Position numbers and translations under genes: made by a program
Source: Oceanicaulis sp. BBD 1991-10
GTDB taxonomy: Bacteria; Pseudomonadota; Alphaproteobacteria; Caulobacterales; Maricaulaceae
DNA: 53,001 bases
NCBI GenBank assembly: GCA_001657295.1
Contig: LYSW01000015.1
Span: 1-53,001 of the forward strand
Direction of reading: 5' to 3'
Notes under the pieces: model-generated
What the model was told of the DNA's origin: nothing
Database searches by the model: none
What the model saw: only the letters and a program-made list of their open reading frames with translations
Shown here: one piece after another, positions 1-9,339 of the stretch
Layout of the letters: each line of letters starts with the position of its first letter
Position numbering within the stretch: position 1 is the stretch's first letter

Positions 1-1056
1 CGAGCCGGGCCAGTAGTGATCGGCGCTTCCGTTCGACAAGAACACGACGGTGACGCGCTCCTCACCGCTGATGAAGTGGCGCAGGTCCGCGCGGTTCCCG
101 CCGCCATGGCCGACCACGATCAGTCCGTCGAGAACCGCATGCTCCCAGCCCAGGGCGAAATTCGCGGCGCCGCCGTCGCGCAGCGGCGCCGGCGACCACA
201 TCTCGTCAATCCCCGTCTGCGAGATGAAACGCCCCTCAAGCAGGCGCTGGAACCAGCGCGCGAGATCCTGGGCCGTGCTGTTCAAGCCCGTGCTTGCGAA
301 CATGTAGTCGGGCTGATCGATGAAGGCATTCCTTCGAACGCCGTCCGGGGTCGGGCGATACATCGTGGCGCGCCGCGGCACGACCGCGAACTCGCCGGCA
401 TATTGAGTTTGCTCCAACTGCGCCGGTTCGAACATGCGCGATTGAATGACGGAGACATAGTCCTCGCCCGTCACCGCCTCGATGAGCGCTTTGAGCAGGA
501 GATAATTGGTCTGATTATACCGCGCCGCAGTTCCCGTTTCGAACACGAATGCCTGGTCGCGCACGGCCTCAAGCGCCGCCTCCGCCGTGGCCGGTGTTGG
601 CGCAGGCCATTGATAATATTCGGGCAAACCAGAGGTGTGGGACATCAGCGCCCGCACTGAAACGGACCGCCACGCGACCGGCGGATCGTCCAGATACCAG
701 CCAATGGGCGCGTCCAGCACGACCCGCCCCTCCTCGACCAGCTGCATCATCGTGACGTTCAAAAAAAGCTTGGCGACCGAAAAGACCTGAAACACGGTCT
801 CAGGCTCGACCGGCACGTCATGCTCCAGATTGGCGTGACCGGCAGTGCTCTCGTGAATGATCCGGCCGTTGCGCAGCACGACGATCGAATAGCCCACGAT
901 GCCATATTCCATGCGCTGATCGCTGAGGTATCGCTCTATCTGATCGCTCAAACGGTCGGCGTCGCGCGCCCGGGCCTCGGCGGCCGGCCCCGCGCCGAAG
1001 CTCCATGCAAGACAGAGCAGGACGGCAGGCAGAAACATCGTTGAGGGTCGGCCCAT
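1..1056 (-). CDS. Serine hydrolase, beta-lactamase (class C/PBP-like) family, C-terminus cut by the window edge
   Basis: An uninterrupted leftward reading frame of 352 codons runs off the left edge. It starts at an ATG at 1056 with AGGAAA six bases upstream. The N-terminus looks like a signal peptide (a hydrophobic stretch ending GAGPAAEA), so a periplasmic or secreted enzyme is inferred. Residues 93-96 read SVAK, the SxxK nucleophile motif of this fold. RYNQTNYLLL occupies the second active-site motif (usually YxN, here YNQ), and HGGG matches the third. The family hydrolyses amide or ester bonds of peptides, beta-lactams or esters, and the substrate cannot be told from sequence. The next gene upstream (MerC-type) reads the same way about 100 bases away. 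A later ATG at 1038 is possible but lacks a ribosome site. Confidence 0.85.
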   Translation of the reverse strand, partial: MGRPSTMFLPAVLLCLAWSFGAGPAAEARARDADRLSDQIERYLSDQRMEYGIVGYSIVVLRNGRIIHESTAGHANLEHDVPVEPETVFQVFSVAKLFLNVTMMQLVEEGRVVLDAPIGWYLDDPPVAWRSVSVRALMSHTSGLPEYYQWPAPTPATAEAALEAVRDQAFVFETGTAARYNQTNYLLLKALIEAVTGEDYVSVIQSRMFEPAQLEQTQYAGEFAVVPRRATMYRPTPDGVRRNAFIDQPDYMFASTGLNSTAQDLARWFQRLLEGRFISQTGIDEMWSPAPLRDGGAANFALGWEHAVLDGLIVVGHGGGNRADLRHFISGEERVTVVFLSNGSADHYWPGS

Positions 1057-1152
1057 GATTTCCTGATCCCAGGTCGACGCGAGATCGGCTCGGCAGGCGA
1101 TTAGTCCTGCCGGCGCACACCGCGATGACTGCGTCCGCCGGCTCGGACCGGC

Positions 1153-1545
1153 TTAAACCATCGTGCGCGCAGCGCCGAGCCGGGTCGCGCGCCAGCGATA
1201 GACATGCGCGCCCGCCAACACCAGGGCGCCCAGCACGGTCAGCGGCGTTTCAAGGTCTTCCAAGGCTTCCACGAACGCCCCGGCGCCCAGCAGGAGCACG
1301 CCGGCGCCGGCCGCCGCCGCGAACCTCCAGCGGAGCGCCGCCCGGCTCTGCGCGATCCCGATCCCGGCCGCAAGAGCGGCGAAGATGACAAGCGCTTTGT
1401 GGACCGCTTCATTCTCCGCCAGCGAGCCGAGCAGCGGCAATACCGCAGCGGCCAGCGGCAACGCCAGACAATGGGCGATGCAAAGGGCTGAAAATCCAAG
1501 ACCCGCAATGTCGACGCGCGCGAGCGCGGAAGCCTGTGTGGTCAT
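1153..1545 (-). CDS. MerC-domain integral membrane protein
   Basis: 130 residues with about four hydrophobic helices. CIAHC at residues 22-26, near the end of the first helix, matches the paired-cysteine metal site of MerC-type inner-membrane proteins. The family was named for mercuric ion uptake, but many chromosomal members stand alone with no mer operon and are thought to handle metals such as zinc. No merR, merT, merP or merA is visible here, so mercury resistance should not be assumed. The ATG at 1545 is the only in-frame start. A small palindrome about 50 bases upstream is listed separately as a possible metalloregulator site. Confidence 0.8.
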   Translation of the reverse strand: MTTQASALARVDIAGLGFSALCIAHCLALPLAAAVLPLLGSLAENEAVHKALVIFAALAAGIGIAQSRAALRWRFAAAAGAGVLLLGAGAFVEALEDLETPLTVLGALVLAGAHVYRWRATRLGAARTMV

Positions 1546-1594
1546 GCATCACTCATACTGCTGGGAGGCCGGCGTGGCGCGGCGCCGAATGCTA

Positions 1595-1604
1595 TGTTGT
1601 AACA
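1595..1604. promoter_or_regulatory. Possible metalloregulator (Zur-like) half-palindrome upstream of the MerC-type gene
   Basis: TGTT-GT-AACA is a perfect inverted repeat with a 2-base centre, 50-59 bases upstream of the MerC-type start. Zur sites in alphaproteobacteria are AT-rich palindromes containing GTTAT/ATAAC, and this one is shorter and only resembles them. The role is inferred from position and partial likeness. Confidence 0.25.
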
Positions 1605-1824
1605 CTCCGACTTAGGCAGGCGGCGCGGTCAGGTCAAGCGCATTGGAGCCGTCACGTGGTGCGCGTTACCGGCGGGTCTGCAGATCAAGCAGCGCCCGCG
1701 CCGTCGGCGAGACCGGCCGGCCCCAGCATCGCGGTTCTTCAGTCGCCGCGCCCGCATGTGATTGCTGTGCACACGCGCGCTTTGCCGCTCGAACGCGGCC
1801 GGCTCAGCGCAGGCTTCCCGCCGC

Positions 1825-3393
1825 CTACTCCCACTCAATCGTGCCCGGCGGCTTGCTGGTCACATCGTAGACCACCCGATTGACGCCGCGCACTTCGTTG
1901 ATGATGCGGGTGGCGACGCGGCCGAGAAAATCATGGTCGAAGGGGAAATAGTCCGCCGTCATGCCGTCGGTCGAGGTCACGGCGCGCAGAGCCAGCACAT
2001 TGTCATAAGTGCGCGCATCGCCCATCACGCCGACGGTCTGGACCGGCAACAGCACGGCGAAGGCTTGCCAGATCGAGTCGTAGAGCCCCGCCTTGCGGAT
2101 CTCCTCGATATAAATGGCGTCCGCCTTGCGCAGGATGTCGGCCTTGTCCTTGGTGACCTCGCCCGGGATCCGGATCGCCAGGCCCGGCCCTGGAAAGGGG
2201 TGGCGGCCGATGAAGCTGTCCGGCAGGCCCAATTCGCGACCCAGCGCCCTCACTTCGTCCTTGAACAGTTCGCGCAGCGGCTCGACGAGCTTCATATTCA
2301 TGCGCTCCGGCAGGCCGCCGACATTATGGTGGGATTTGATCGTCACCGAGGGCCCGCCGTCAAAGCTGACGCTTTCGATGACGTCCGGATACAGCGTGCC
2401 TTGGGCCAGGAAATCCGCGCCGCCGGCGGCTTTGGCCTTTTCTTCGAACACGTCGATGAAAAGCTTGCCGATGGTCTTGCGCTTCTTCTCCGGATCGCTC
2501 TGGCCGGCGAGCGCCGTGAGGAAGCGGTCTTCCTCGTCGGCGGCGACCAGCGGGATGTTGTAATGCTCGCGAAACAGCGAGACGACCTGATCGGCCTCGC
2601 CCGCGCGCATCAGGCCGGTGTCCACGAAAACGCAGACCAGCTGATCGCCGATGGCTTCGTGGATCAGCACCGCGGCGACGGAGGAATCCACGCCGCCGGA
2701 CAGGCCGCAAATCACCCGACCAGCGCCGACTTGCTCGCGGATCTTGGCGATCGCCTCGTCCTTAAACGCCGCCATCGTCCAGTCGCCGGACAAGCCCGCG
2801 ATTTTATGGGTGAAATTGCGCAGCATCTGGGCGCCGCGCGGCGTGTTGACGACTTCCGGGTGGAATTGCACGCCGTAAAAGCGCCGGGCCTCGTCGGCGA
2901 TCGCGGCGAAGGGCGCGTTCTCGCTGGCCGCGATGGGATGAAAGCCGGTCGGGATGGCGTCGACCCGGTCGCCATGGCTCATCCAGACGCGCTCTTGATG
3001 GCCGACCCCGCCGATCCCATCGAAAAGCGGGCTTTCCGCCGTGATCTCGATATCGGCGCGGCCGAACTCGCGCTCCTCCGCGGCCTCCACGCCGCCGCCC
3101 AGCTGGGCGCACATGGTCTGCTCGCCATAGCAGATGCCCAGCACCGGGATATCCATCTCGAACACGCGCTGAGGGGCGCGCGGCGTGCCCTCCCCGTGAA
3201 CGCTGGCCGGTCCGCCGGACAGGATCACGGCCCGGGGACCGAATCTGTCCAGAAAGGCGTCATCGACCTGGTTGAAGGGATGGATTTCGCAATACACCCC
3301 GCTTTCGCGCAGGCGGCGGGCGATGAGCTGAGTGACCTGACTGCCGAAGTCGATCACCAGAACGCGTTCATGATGGGGGGCGAGGTCTGTCAT
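1825..3393 (-). CDS. guaA: GMP synthase (glutamine-hydrolysing)
   Basis: 522 residues, full length. It aminates XMP to GMP with glutamine and ATP, the last step of de novo guanine nucleotide synthesis. The N-terminal class I glutamine amidotransferase domain has the nucleophile Cys88 in GICYGEQ (GICYGQQ is commoner) and HPE at 179-181. The ATP pyrophosphatase domain carries the PP-loop SGGVDSS at 233-239. The C-terminal dimerisation domain ends with the conserved [10 protein letters not shown]. guaB, the preceding enzyme of the pathway, lies about 6 kb away on the same strand. No purine-rich ribosome site is visible before the ATG; a GC palindrome sits there instead. Confidence 0.98.
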   Translation of the reverse strand: MTDLAPHHERVLVIDFGSQVTQLIARRLRESGVYCEIHPFNQVDDAFLDRFGPRAVILSGGPASVHGEGTPRAPQRVFEMDIPVLGICYGEQTMCAQLGGGVEAAEEREFGRADIEITAESPLFDGIGGVGHQERVWMSHGDRVDAIPTGFHPIAASENAPFAAIADEARRFYGVQFHPEVVNTPRGAQMLRNFTHKIAGLSGDWTMAAFKDEAIAKIREQVGAGRVICGLSGGVDSSVAAVLIHEAIGDQLVCVFVDTGLMRAGEADQVVSLFREHYNIPLVAADEEDRFLTALAGQSDPEKKRKTIGKLFIDVFEEKAKAAGGADFLAQGTLYPDVIESVSFDGGPSVTIKSHHNVGGLPERMNMKLVEPLRELFKDEVRALGRELGLPDSFIGRHPFPGPGLAIRIPGEVTKDKADILRKADAIYIEEIRKAGLYDSIWQAFAVLLPVQTVGVMGDARTYDNVLALRAVTSTDGMTADYFPFDHDFLGRVATRIINEVRGVNRVVYDVTSKPPGTIEWE

Positions 3394-3396
3394 GGA

Positions 3397-3410
3397 CGCG
3401 CTTTAGCGCG
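3397..3410 (-). repeat. GC palindrome in the guaA leader
   Basis: CGCGCT-TT-AGCGCG is a perfect 14-base inverted repeat ending four bases before the guaA start codon, where a Shine-Dalgarno sequence would normally lie. It could fold at the RNA level and limit initiation, or bind a protein. No function is established. Confidence 0.35.
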
Positions 3411-3471
3411 GATCACGCCGCCTCGCCAGAGGGCTGGCGCTGTCCGGCGCGGTTCAAGCCGCGCCGTCCAT

Positions 3472-4524
3472 TCACAGGGCCTCTGATCCGCCGGCGACCA
3501 GCACGACCTTGCCCGCCGCCTGGCCGGCTTTCAGCATGCGGTGAGCCCGCGCTGCGTCCCTTAACGGAATGCGGGCGGCGATGTGCGGATCAAGCTCGTC
3601 CCGCACGGCCAGATCGAAAATCTCCTTGAGCGTGCCGCGATACCAGGCCAGATGCTGTTGCGGGTAGCTCTCCATCCCCGGGCCGGTCGCGATTCGGCGG
3701 CGATCGGGCCAGAGGGCGAGGAGCGCGGTCATCAACAGGCTGGGCAGGATGATCCCGACGCCATGGCTGGCCGTGCCGGCCATGCCAAGCATCAACAGCC
3801 TCCCGCCGGGGCGCAGGACCCGGTAGGACTGCAGCAGCTGTCCGGCGCCGCCCACCACGTCGACAACTGCGTCCACCCCGCCATGGGAGCGTTTTCGGAT
3901 CGTGTCGACGATCTGCCGATCCCGGAAGTCGATCGGCGCCGCGCCGTCCGTCATGATCTGATCATGCTTCATCTTTGCGTCACATCCGAACGTCTCGGCG
4001 CCGGCGCGCCGCGCCAGCTGCAGCAGCATGCTGCCGAGGCCGCCTCCCGCGCCTTGGACGAGCAGCTTTTCTCCCTCTTCAATGCCGACCGCTGCGTGCA
4101 ATGCGAGATGGGCGGTCAACCCGTTCACGATCAGCGCGGCCGCGATCGCCGGGTCCAGCCCGTCCGGCGTCGGCGCAAGCTGCGCCGCCGGACGGCAGAT
4201 ATGTTCCGCGTAGCCGCCAGCTTCGCCGAAGGTCCATGCGGCGACCCGCTGGCCGACGCTCACTTCCGTGACGTTCGCCCCTGTGGCTTCGACGATCCCG
4301 ACGACATCTTCGCCGGGCGTGTAAGGCAGGCTCGGAAATCCCGGAAAGCGGTGAGCGCGCAGCATGACGTCATAGGCTGAGACGCCGGCCGCCTCGACCC
4401 GCACGAGGGCCTCGCCCTCGGCGGGCTCCGGCCTATCGCCGGGGCGGAATTCCAATACGTCCGGACCGCCTCTCCGGCGCACGATGATGCGATGCGAGAC
4501 GGGCGCCGGTCCGGCGCCGCTCAT
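3472..4524 (-). CDS. Medium-chain dehydrogenase/reductase (quinone oxidoreductase-like)
   Basis: 350 residues of the zinc-independent quinone oxidoreductase branch of the MDR superfamily. The N-terminal GroES-like domain contains AAGVSAYDVMLR and PGEDVVGIVEATG. The central Rossmann domain has the nucleotide loop GAGGGLGSMLLQLARR, and VVGGAGQLLQSYRVLRPGG follows. The family reduces quinones, enones or aldehydes with NAD(P)H, and the substrate is unknown. The start overlaps the stop of the upstream DUF4386 gene as ATGA (4521-4524), so the two are likely co-translated. Confidence 0.85.
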   Translation of the reverse strand: MSGAGPAPVSHRIIVRRRGGPDVLEFRPGDRPEPAEGEALVRVEAAGVSAYDVMLRAHRFPGFPSLPYTPGEDVVGIVEATGANVTEVSVGQRVAAWTFGEAGGYAEHICRPAAQLAPTPDGLDPAIAAALIVNGLTAHLALHAAVGIEEGEKLLVQGAGGGLGSMLLQLARRAGAETFGCDAKMKHDQIMTDGAAPIDFRDRQIVDTIRKRSHGGVDAVVDVVGGAGQLLQSYRVLRPGGRLLMLGMAGTASHGVGIILPSLLMTALLALWPDRRRIATGPGMESYPQQHLAWYRGTLKEIFDLAVRDELDPHIAARIPLRDAARAHRMLKAGQAAGKVVLVAGGSEAL

Positions 4525-5249
4525 GTCGCGTCCGTCGGCGTCTTCCGATCGGGGCGCTCAAGCCGGCGCGTGTCGAAGCCGCGAAAAATGAACCACAGCG
4601 CCATGACCATTTCCTGCACGGCGAGCGGTGCGATCAGGGCGACCTCCCAGGCCGCAGGCGGCGCCACGAAGACCGCAGAGGCGGCCAGCGCGCCCAACAA
4701 GCCTGCCGAGAGCAAGCCCCAGAGCGAGATCCAGCGCGGCGTCAGCCGGCTGCGAAACAGCACGGCGTACAGGCACAGCGCACCGCACACGAAAACGATG
4801 TTGTAGAGCGCCCCGTCCGTCGCGGCCCAGATGTTCTGCGCGCGGGCGAGCGCAAGGGCCGGTTCAAGGCTGGCGCGCTCGGCGCCGGCGGCATAGGCCT
4901 CGCTCAGGCTGAGAATGGCGAGCTTGTTCGACAGCGCCACGGAGACCAGAATGACGGCCTCCAGCGAGCGGAAGAATAAATAACTGCCGGCCGCGGCGAC
5001 GCTGACCCGCGCCAGGATCGGATAGATGAACGCGCCTATGAGCGGCATCGCCAGGATGCAGACCAGCTCAATCGACAGCCCCAGCATGATTGTCGGCTTG
5101 TTCTGAGCGGCGATTTCCAGAACGTCGGCCGCATCCAGAAATCGTCTGTAAAACGCTTCGCCGAGAAACAGGAAGGCTGTGGCGATGATGAACAGAGCAC
5201 CGACGATCACGGCGATTCTTCGTTCGTTTGCCACGTCGGATGGATTCAT
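4521..5249 (-). CDS. DUF4386 integral membrane protein
   Basis: 242 residues from the ATG at 5249, with six or so hydrophobic helices. It begins MNPSDVANERRIAVIVGALF, typical of DUF4386 proteins, whose function is unknown. The frame stays open to a TTG at 5315, which would add 22 residues of non-conserved sequence, so the ATG is preferred although neither start has a strong ribosome site. It is paired through a 4-base overlap with the downstream reductase. A paralogue faces it head to head across about 230 bases (5477). Confidence 0.8.
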   Translation of the reverse strand: MNPSDVANERRIAVIVGALFIIATAFLFLGEAFYRRFLDAADVLEIAAQNKPTIMLGLSIELVCILAMPLIGAFIYPILARVSVAAAGSYLFFRSLEAVILVSVALSNKLAILSLSEAYAAGAERASLEPALALARAQNIWAATDGALYNIVFVCGALCLYAVLFRSRLTPRWISLWGLLSAGLLGALAASAVFVAPPAAWEVALIAPLAVQEMVMALWFIFRGFDTRRLERPDRKTPTDAT

Positions 5250-5476
5250 CGGGTCGCAAAACTCAATTGTCGGCGTCGGCGACGGACAATTCAATAAGTG
5301 AAGAGCGCGTATCAATATAAACAGTTATATAGAATTCGCCAGACCATAAATTGAGATTGGCGGCAGGGTGGCGCCTTGATCCAAACGGACTCGCCGTTTA
5401 TTTTGAAAGAACTCAATACGTTGCTTTAAGCCCGATCCTGCACAGCGGCGCCGCCGCGAAACCGGGGTGATGGAGG

Positions 5477-6145
5477 ATGTCGAATCCGCAAAGATCGGCG
5501 GCCGTGGCCGCCGGCGTCCTGTTCATCACTGCGACGGCCGCGACCGTGGCGGCGCAAGCCTTGCTGGATCCGATCCTTGAAGCCCGCGGCGAGCTTCACC
5601 CCGGCCTGACGGGAAATCTGCGGCTCGCCACCGTGTTTGAAATGCTGAACGCCCTGGCGAGCGCCGGCATCGCGATCGCTCTTTTTCCGATCCTGACCCG
5701 GCACGCCGCCGGCGCCGCCATCGGCTATGTGAGCATACGGGCGATTGAAGGCTGCCTGGGCATGATCGCCGCCGTCAGCCTGATCTCCCTGACCACTTTG
5801 GAGCCGGCGGCCGCAGCCTCTTCAGCACCGCAGCTGATGAACGCGCACCACTGGACGTTTCTGGCGGTGCTGATCGTGTTCAGCCTCAGCACCTTCATTC
5901 TTTACCCGACGCTTTATCGCTTCGCGATCGTACCCGCCTGGCTGTCGCTGTGGGGATTGACCGGCGGGGTGCTGCTGACGGCCTCGCTCGGACTCATCAT
6001 GTTCGGAGTGATCGATGCGCATGGGACGATCGACACGGTCCTGTCGATCCCCATCGCCGTTAATGAAATGGCGCTGGCGCTGTGGCTGATCTTCAAGGGC
6101 GTCGGCGCCGACAAGGTGAAGGCCGGCCCGCAGCCCGCCTTATGA
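5477..6145 (+). CDS. DUF4386 integral membrane protein (second copy)
   Basis: 222 residues with repeated hydrophobic helices. It shares the DUF4386 pattern with the divergent gene ending at 5249: an N-terminal AAGVLFITATAATVAAQALL, a central YVSIRAIEGCLGMIAAVSLI and a C-terminal NEMALALWLIFKG. Function is unknown. GGAGG abuts the ATG, so the ribosome site is poorly spaced. Its TGA overlaps the TAA of the convergent RNA methyltransferase gene within 6140-6145. Confidence 0.8.
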   Translation: MSNPQRSAAVAAGVLFITATAATVAAQALLDPILEARGELHPGLTGNLRLATVFEMLNALASAGIAIALFPILTRHAAGAAIGYVSIRAIEGCLGMIAAVSLISLTTLEPAAAASSAPQLMNAHHWTFLAVLIVFSLSTFILYPTLYRFAIVPAWLSLWGLTGGVLLTASLGLIMFGVIDAHGTIDTVLSIPIAVNEMALALWLIFKGVGADKVKAGPQPAL

Positions 6146-7462
6146 GCCCTCGAGGCGTCGCTCCAGCACGCAGACGTAAAACCCGTCAGTCCCGGTGCGC
6201 CGCGGGGTGAGCTGGATCGCGCCGAAGCGGCCTTCCAGCCGGGCGAGGCGCTCCTTGGCGCCCTCCGCCAGCCGGCCGGACGCCGCCATCGCCTCGCTGG
6301 CGGGCGCCGGCGTGAAGTCCTCGCGCCCGTCCAAGAAGGCTGCGATGCGCTCTTCGTTTTCGTCCGGCAGGACAGAACAGGTCACATAGACCAGGCGGCC
6401 GCCGGGTTTGACGAAGCGCCAGGCTTTGGAGAGCACCTCGTCCTGCTCGCTCATCCGGCGCTTTAGGGCTTCTGGCTTGAGGCGCCATTTGCTGTCCGGA
6501 CGCCGGCGCCAGGTGCCCGAGCCGGAGCACGGCGCATCGATGAAGACGCAGTCCAGCTTGCCTTCCAGGTCGCCGAGCGTTTCCGCCTCCTTGCCGTCGC
6601 GGACTTGCACATTGCGGGCGCCGGCGCGTTTGAGCCGCGGCCAGATGGCTTTCAGACGCCGGCCGTCATAGTCCCAGGCATAGAGCTGGCCGGTGTTCTC
6701 CATAAGCGCGGACAGGGCGAGCGTCTTACCGCCCGCCCCGGCGCAATAATCGAGCACCTGAGCGGCGACAATCTCGCCGGCCGCCAGCGCTGCGAGCTGC
6801 GAGCCGATATCCTGGACCTCGACCCAGCCCTTGCCATAGGCGGGAATCGCATCGGCGCCGGGCGCCTTGGCGCGCGGATCGGTTTCCGGGATGCGCAGGC
6901 CGTCGAGCGTCAGATCGCTGCGCTCGACCGTCTTCAGCTTGGACGCCACCGCACCGAACGCCCGCTCCGGGTCGGATTTAAGCCCATTGACCCGCAAGTC
7001 CACGGGCGCGCGCCCCGCCATGGCTTCGCCTTCCGCGACCGCATCCTCGCCATAGGCGCGCATGAAGCTTTCCGCGAGCCAGTCGGGAATATCGGCGGCG
7101 ACGTGCAGCGGCCTGTCGCCGGAAGACGCGCGCAGACCGGCGCGCTCGGCCTCGCTCAACGGCTCTGGCGCGTGCTCGTCGCTGTCGAACGTCGCGGCGA
7201 TCTCCTCGGCGCTCATGCCCCAGGCGAACACCAAGGCGCCGAGCGCCAGCGCCCGCGGCGTCTCATCGCCCATCGCAAATCGGATCGAGCCGCGGCGCCG
7301 CAGCGCGTCCAGCACCAGGCCGGAGATCCAGGCGCGATCTCCGGAACCGGCGAAACGGTGCGCCTTGCCCCAATCGCGCAGCGCGTCTTTCACGGGTTGA
7401 TGGCGATGCAGGACGGCGTCCAGCACCTCGATCGCCGCAGCGACACGGCCTCCGTCACGCAT
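6140..7462 (-). CDS. RsmB/NOP-family RNA (cytosine-5) methyltransferase
   Basis: 440 residues from the ATG at 7462, which has GGGAG seven bases upstream. The frame stays open further upstream but loses family likeness and would run into the divergent ada gene. The N-terminal part resembles the NusB-like RNA-binding region of RsmB. The SAM-binding fold has DYCAGAGGKTLALSALM. The two catalytic cysteine motifs are DAPCSGSGTWRRRPD and YVTCSVLPDENE. The protein should methylate cytosine C5 in rRNA (position 967-type or a related site). The exact target cannot be assigned because alphaproteobacteria carry several paralogues. Confidence 0.88.
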   Translation of the reverse strand: MRDGGRVAAAIEVLDAVLHRHQPVKDALRDWGKAHRFAGSGDRAWISGLVLDALRRRGSIRFAMGDETPRALALGALVFAWGMSAEEIAATFDSDEHAPEPLSEAERAGLRASSGDRPLHVAADIPDWLAESFMRAYGEDAVAEGEAMAGRAPVDLRVNGLKSDPERAFGAVASKLKTVERSDLTLDGLRIPETDPRAKAPGADAIPAYGKGWVEVQDIGSQLAALAAGEIVAAQVLDYCAGAGGKTLALSALMENTGQLYAWDYDGRRLKAIWPRLKRAGARNVQVRDGKEAETLGDLEGKLDCVFIDAPCSGSGTWRRRPDSKWRLKPEALKRRMSEQDEVLSKAWRFVKPGGRLVYVTCSVLPDENEERIAAFLDGREDFTPAPASEAMAASGRLAEGAKERLARLEGRFGAIQLTPRRTGTDGFYVCVLERRLEGS

Positions 7463-7534
7463 GGCGGCGCTCCCGGCCGAATAAACGCCCGAAAAGCGGC
7501 GATGGGCTAAGATCAATTCTGCTAGACATGGATC

Positions 7535-8590
7535 ATGCTCTTTCAACGCCCTTCCGACGATACGCTTTACCAGGCCCTGATTGACCGGGACGCGTCCTAT
7601 GACGGGCGCGCCTTTGTCGGCGTGACATCCACCGGGGTGTTTTGCCGCCTCACCTGTCCCGCCCGCAAGCCGAAGCCTGAAAATTGCCGGTTTCATGAGA
7701 CCGCCGCCGCCTGCTTAGAAGCGGGCTTCCGGCCGTGCAAGCGTTGCAGACCGTTGCAGCATGGCATGGAGCCACTTGTCTCCGATCTGGTGGACCGGCT
7801 CAACGCCGAACCGGGCCGGCGGTGGAGCGAAAGCGATGTCGCCGCGCTGGGTCACGACCCTTCGACGGTGCGCCGGGCCTTTAAACGCCAGCTGGGCGTG
7901 ACCTTCCTGGAGCTCGCCCGACTGCGCCGTCTTCAGGAGGGCTTCACCGCCCTGGAACACGGAGAGAGCGTGATCGAAGCGCAACTGACCGCGAACTACC
8001 AGTCCGCCAGCGGGTTTCGTTCAGCCATGGCCAAGCTCTTGGGCCTGGCGCCGGGCGGTTTCAGCGACGACGCGCCGCTTCGGGCCGCGCCCATCAACAC
8101 GCCGCTCGGCCCGATGGTCGCGGTTTGCGACGTTCATAGCCTGCACCTGCTGGAGTTTATCGACCGCAAGGCGCTTCCGTCAGAGCTGAAACGTCTCGTC
8201 ACAGACACGCCGGGCGGTTTGGGCTGCGGACGCTTCACGCCCCATGATCAGATCGAGGCCGAGCTGACGCGCTATTTTTCAGGCGACACGGTCACGTTTC
8301 GCACGCCGCTGACTCTGCATGGCGGCCCGTTCGCACGAAAGGTCTGGACCGCCCTGCGCCAAATACCCTCAGGTGAAACGCGCAGCTATGGCGGGCTGGC
8401 GAAGGCATTGGGGTGTCCCACGGCCGCCCGCGCCGTCGCCCGCGCCAACGGCCAGAACCAGATCGCCATCGTCATCCCGTGCCATCGCGTCATCGGCGCG
8501 GACGGCTCGCTCACCGGCTATGGCGGAGGCCTGCATCGCAAGCGCGCCCTGATCGCGCTTGAGCGCGACGCTGCGGAGAAGAGTCCATGA
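7535..8590 (+). CDS. ada: Ada-type methyl-DNA repair protein and transcriptional regulator
   Basis: 351 residues with all Ada modules. The N-terminal zinc domain has Cys37, 41, 68 and 71; Cys37, in GVFCRLTC, would accept methyl groups from phosphotriesters. A helix-turn-helix AraC-type region follows at about 85-175. The C-terminal O6-alkylguanine methyltransferase has its acceptor Cys316 in VIPCHRVIG. It repairs alkylated DNA and, once methylated, activates its own regulon. It is divergent from the methyltransferase gene across 72 bases and overlaps the next gene by ATGA, so the two are co-expressed. Confidence 0.93.
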   Translation: MLFQRPSDDTLYQALIDRDASYDGRAFVGVTSTGVFCRLTCPARKPKPENCRFHETAAACLEAGFRPCKRCRPLQHGMEPLVSDLVDRLNAEPGRRWSESDVAALGHDPSTVRRAFKRQLGVTFLELARLRRLQEGFTALEHGESVIEAQLTANYQSASGFRSAMAKLLGLAPGGFSDDAPLRAAPINTPLGPMVAVCDVHSLHLLEFIDRKALPSELKRLVTDTPGGLGCGRFTPHDQIEAELTRYFSGDTVTFRTPLTLHGGPFARKVWTALRQIPSGETRSYGGLAKALGCPTAARAVARANGQNQIAIVIPCHRVIGADGSLTGYGGGLHRKRALIALERDAAEKSP

Positions 8591-9339
8591 GTCAGACCGA
8601 GAAGATCGCCGCGTTCAAAGCCCTGCACAAACCTGGAGACCCGCTGGCTCTGATCAATATCTGGGATGTTGGAACGGCCAAAGCGGTCGCCGATGCGGGC
8701 GCGCCGGCGCTCGCCACCGCGAGCTGGTCCTGCGCTGCGGCGCACGGATTCGCCGATGACGAAAGCTTGCCCATGGCGCTGGCGTTGGCGAACGCCCGGC
8801 GTATCGTCGCGGCGGTCGATCTGCCGGTGAGTCTCGACTTCGAGGGCGGCTACGCCACCGAGCCGGAGGCGGTCGCGGACCATGTCGCGGAAGCCGCAAA
8901 GACCGGAATCGTCGGGATCAATCTGGAAGACCGCCGCCCCGGCCACGCACAGCCGCTACCAGCAGAACTCGCCTCAGCCCGCATTCGGACCGCCCGCAAA
9001 GCGGCGCCGATTTTCATCAATGCCCGCCTCGACGCTTTTCTCGCCGCCGACGCGGCTGCGCACGAAAGCCTGCTGGACGAGGCGATTGCGCGCGCGCGGG
9101 CGTTCGTTGAAGCAGGCGCGGACGGCATATTCGTTCCTGCGCTGGCCGATCTCGGTCTGCTGGCCCGCTTCTGCGCAGCCTGTCCGGCGCCGGTGAACGT
9201 GATGGCCGGATCGCCCGCCTCGAAGATCGAGGCTTTCGCAGCGGCCGGCGTGGCGCGGGTCAGCTCAGGACCCGGCCCTTACCGGGCCCTGACGGCTGGT
9301 CTGAACGAAATGGCGCAAGCGATCTATCCGGCGCGCTAG
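8587..9339 (+). CDS. Isocitrate lyase/PEP mutase family protein
   Basis: 250 residues with the PEP mutase/isocitrate lyase TIM-barrel pattern: an early NIWDVGTAKAVADAGAPALATAS, then DFEGGY, GINLEDR and INARLDAF. The family makes or breaks C-C or P-C bonds of 2-oxoacids using Mg2+. The KKCGH-type loop of true isocitrate lyases is absent, so this is the generic short carboxyphosphonoenolpyruvate-mutase-like type with unknown substrate. It is translated from an ATGA overlap with ada, with GGAGAAGAG upstream. Its stop overlaps the convergent guaB stop by four bases. Confidence 0.85.
   Translation: MSQTEKIAAFKALHKPGDPLALINIWDVGTAKAVADAGAPALATASWSCAAAHGFADDESLPMALALANARRIVAAVDLPVSLDFEGGYATEPEAVADHVAEAAKTGIVGINLEDRRPGHAQPLPAELASARIRTARKAAPIFINARLDAFLAADAAAHESLLDEAIARARAFVEAGADGIFVPALADLGLLARFCAACPAPVNVMAGSPASKIEAFAAAGVARVSSGPGPYRALTAGLNEMAQAIYPAR

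Noticed and set aside
1629-1838. 69-codon minus-strand frame between the MerC-type gene and guaA
   Set aside because: Arg-rich composition, no ribosome site and no family; it is a chance frame.
1762-3486. 574-codon plus-strand frame opposite guaA
   Set aside because: It is the antisense shadow of a GC-rich gene. The product has no family features, while guaA on the other strand is unmistakable.
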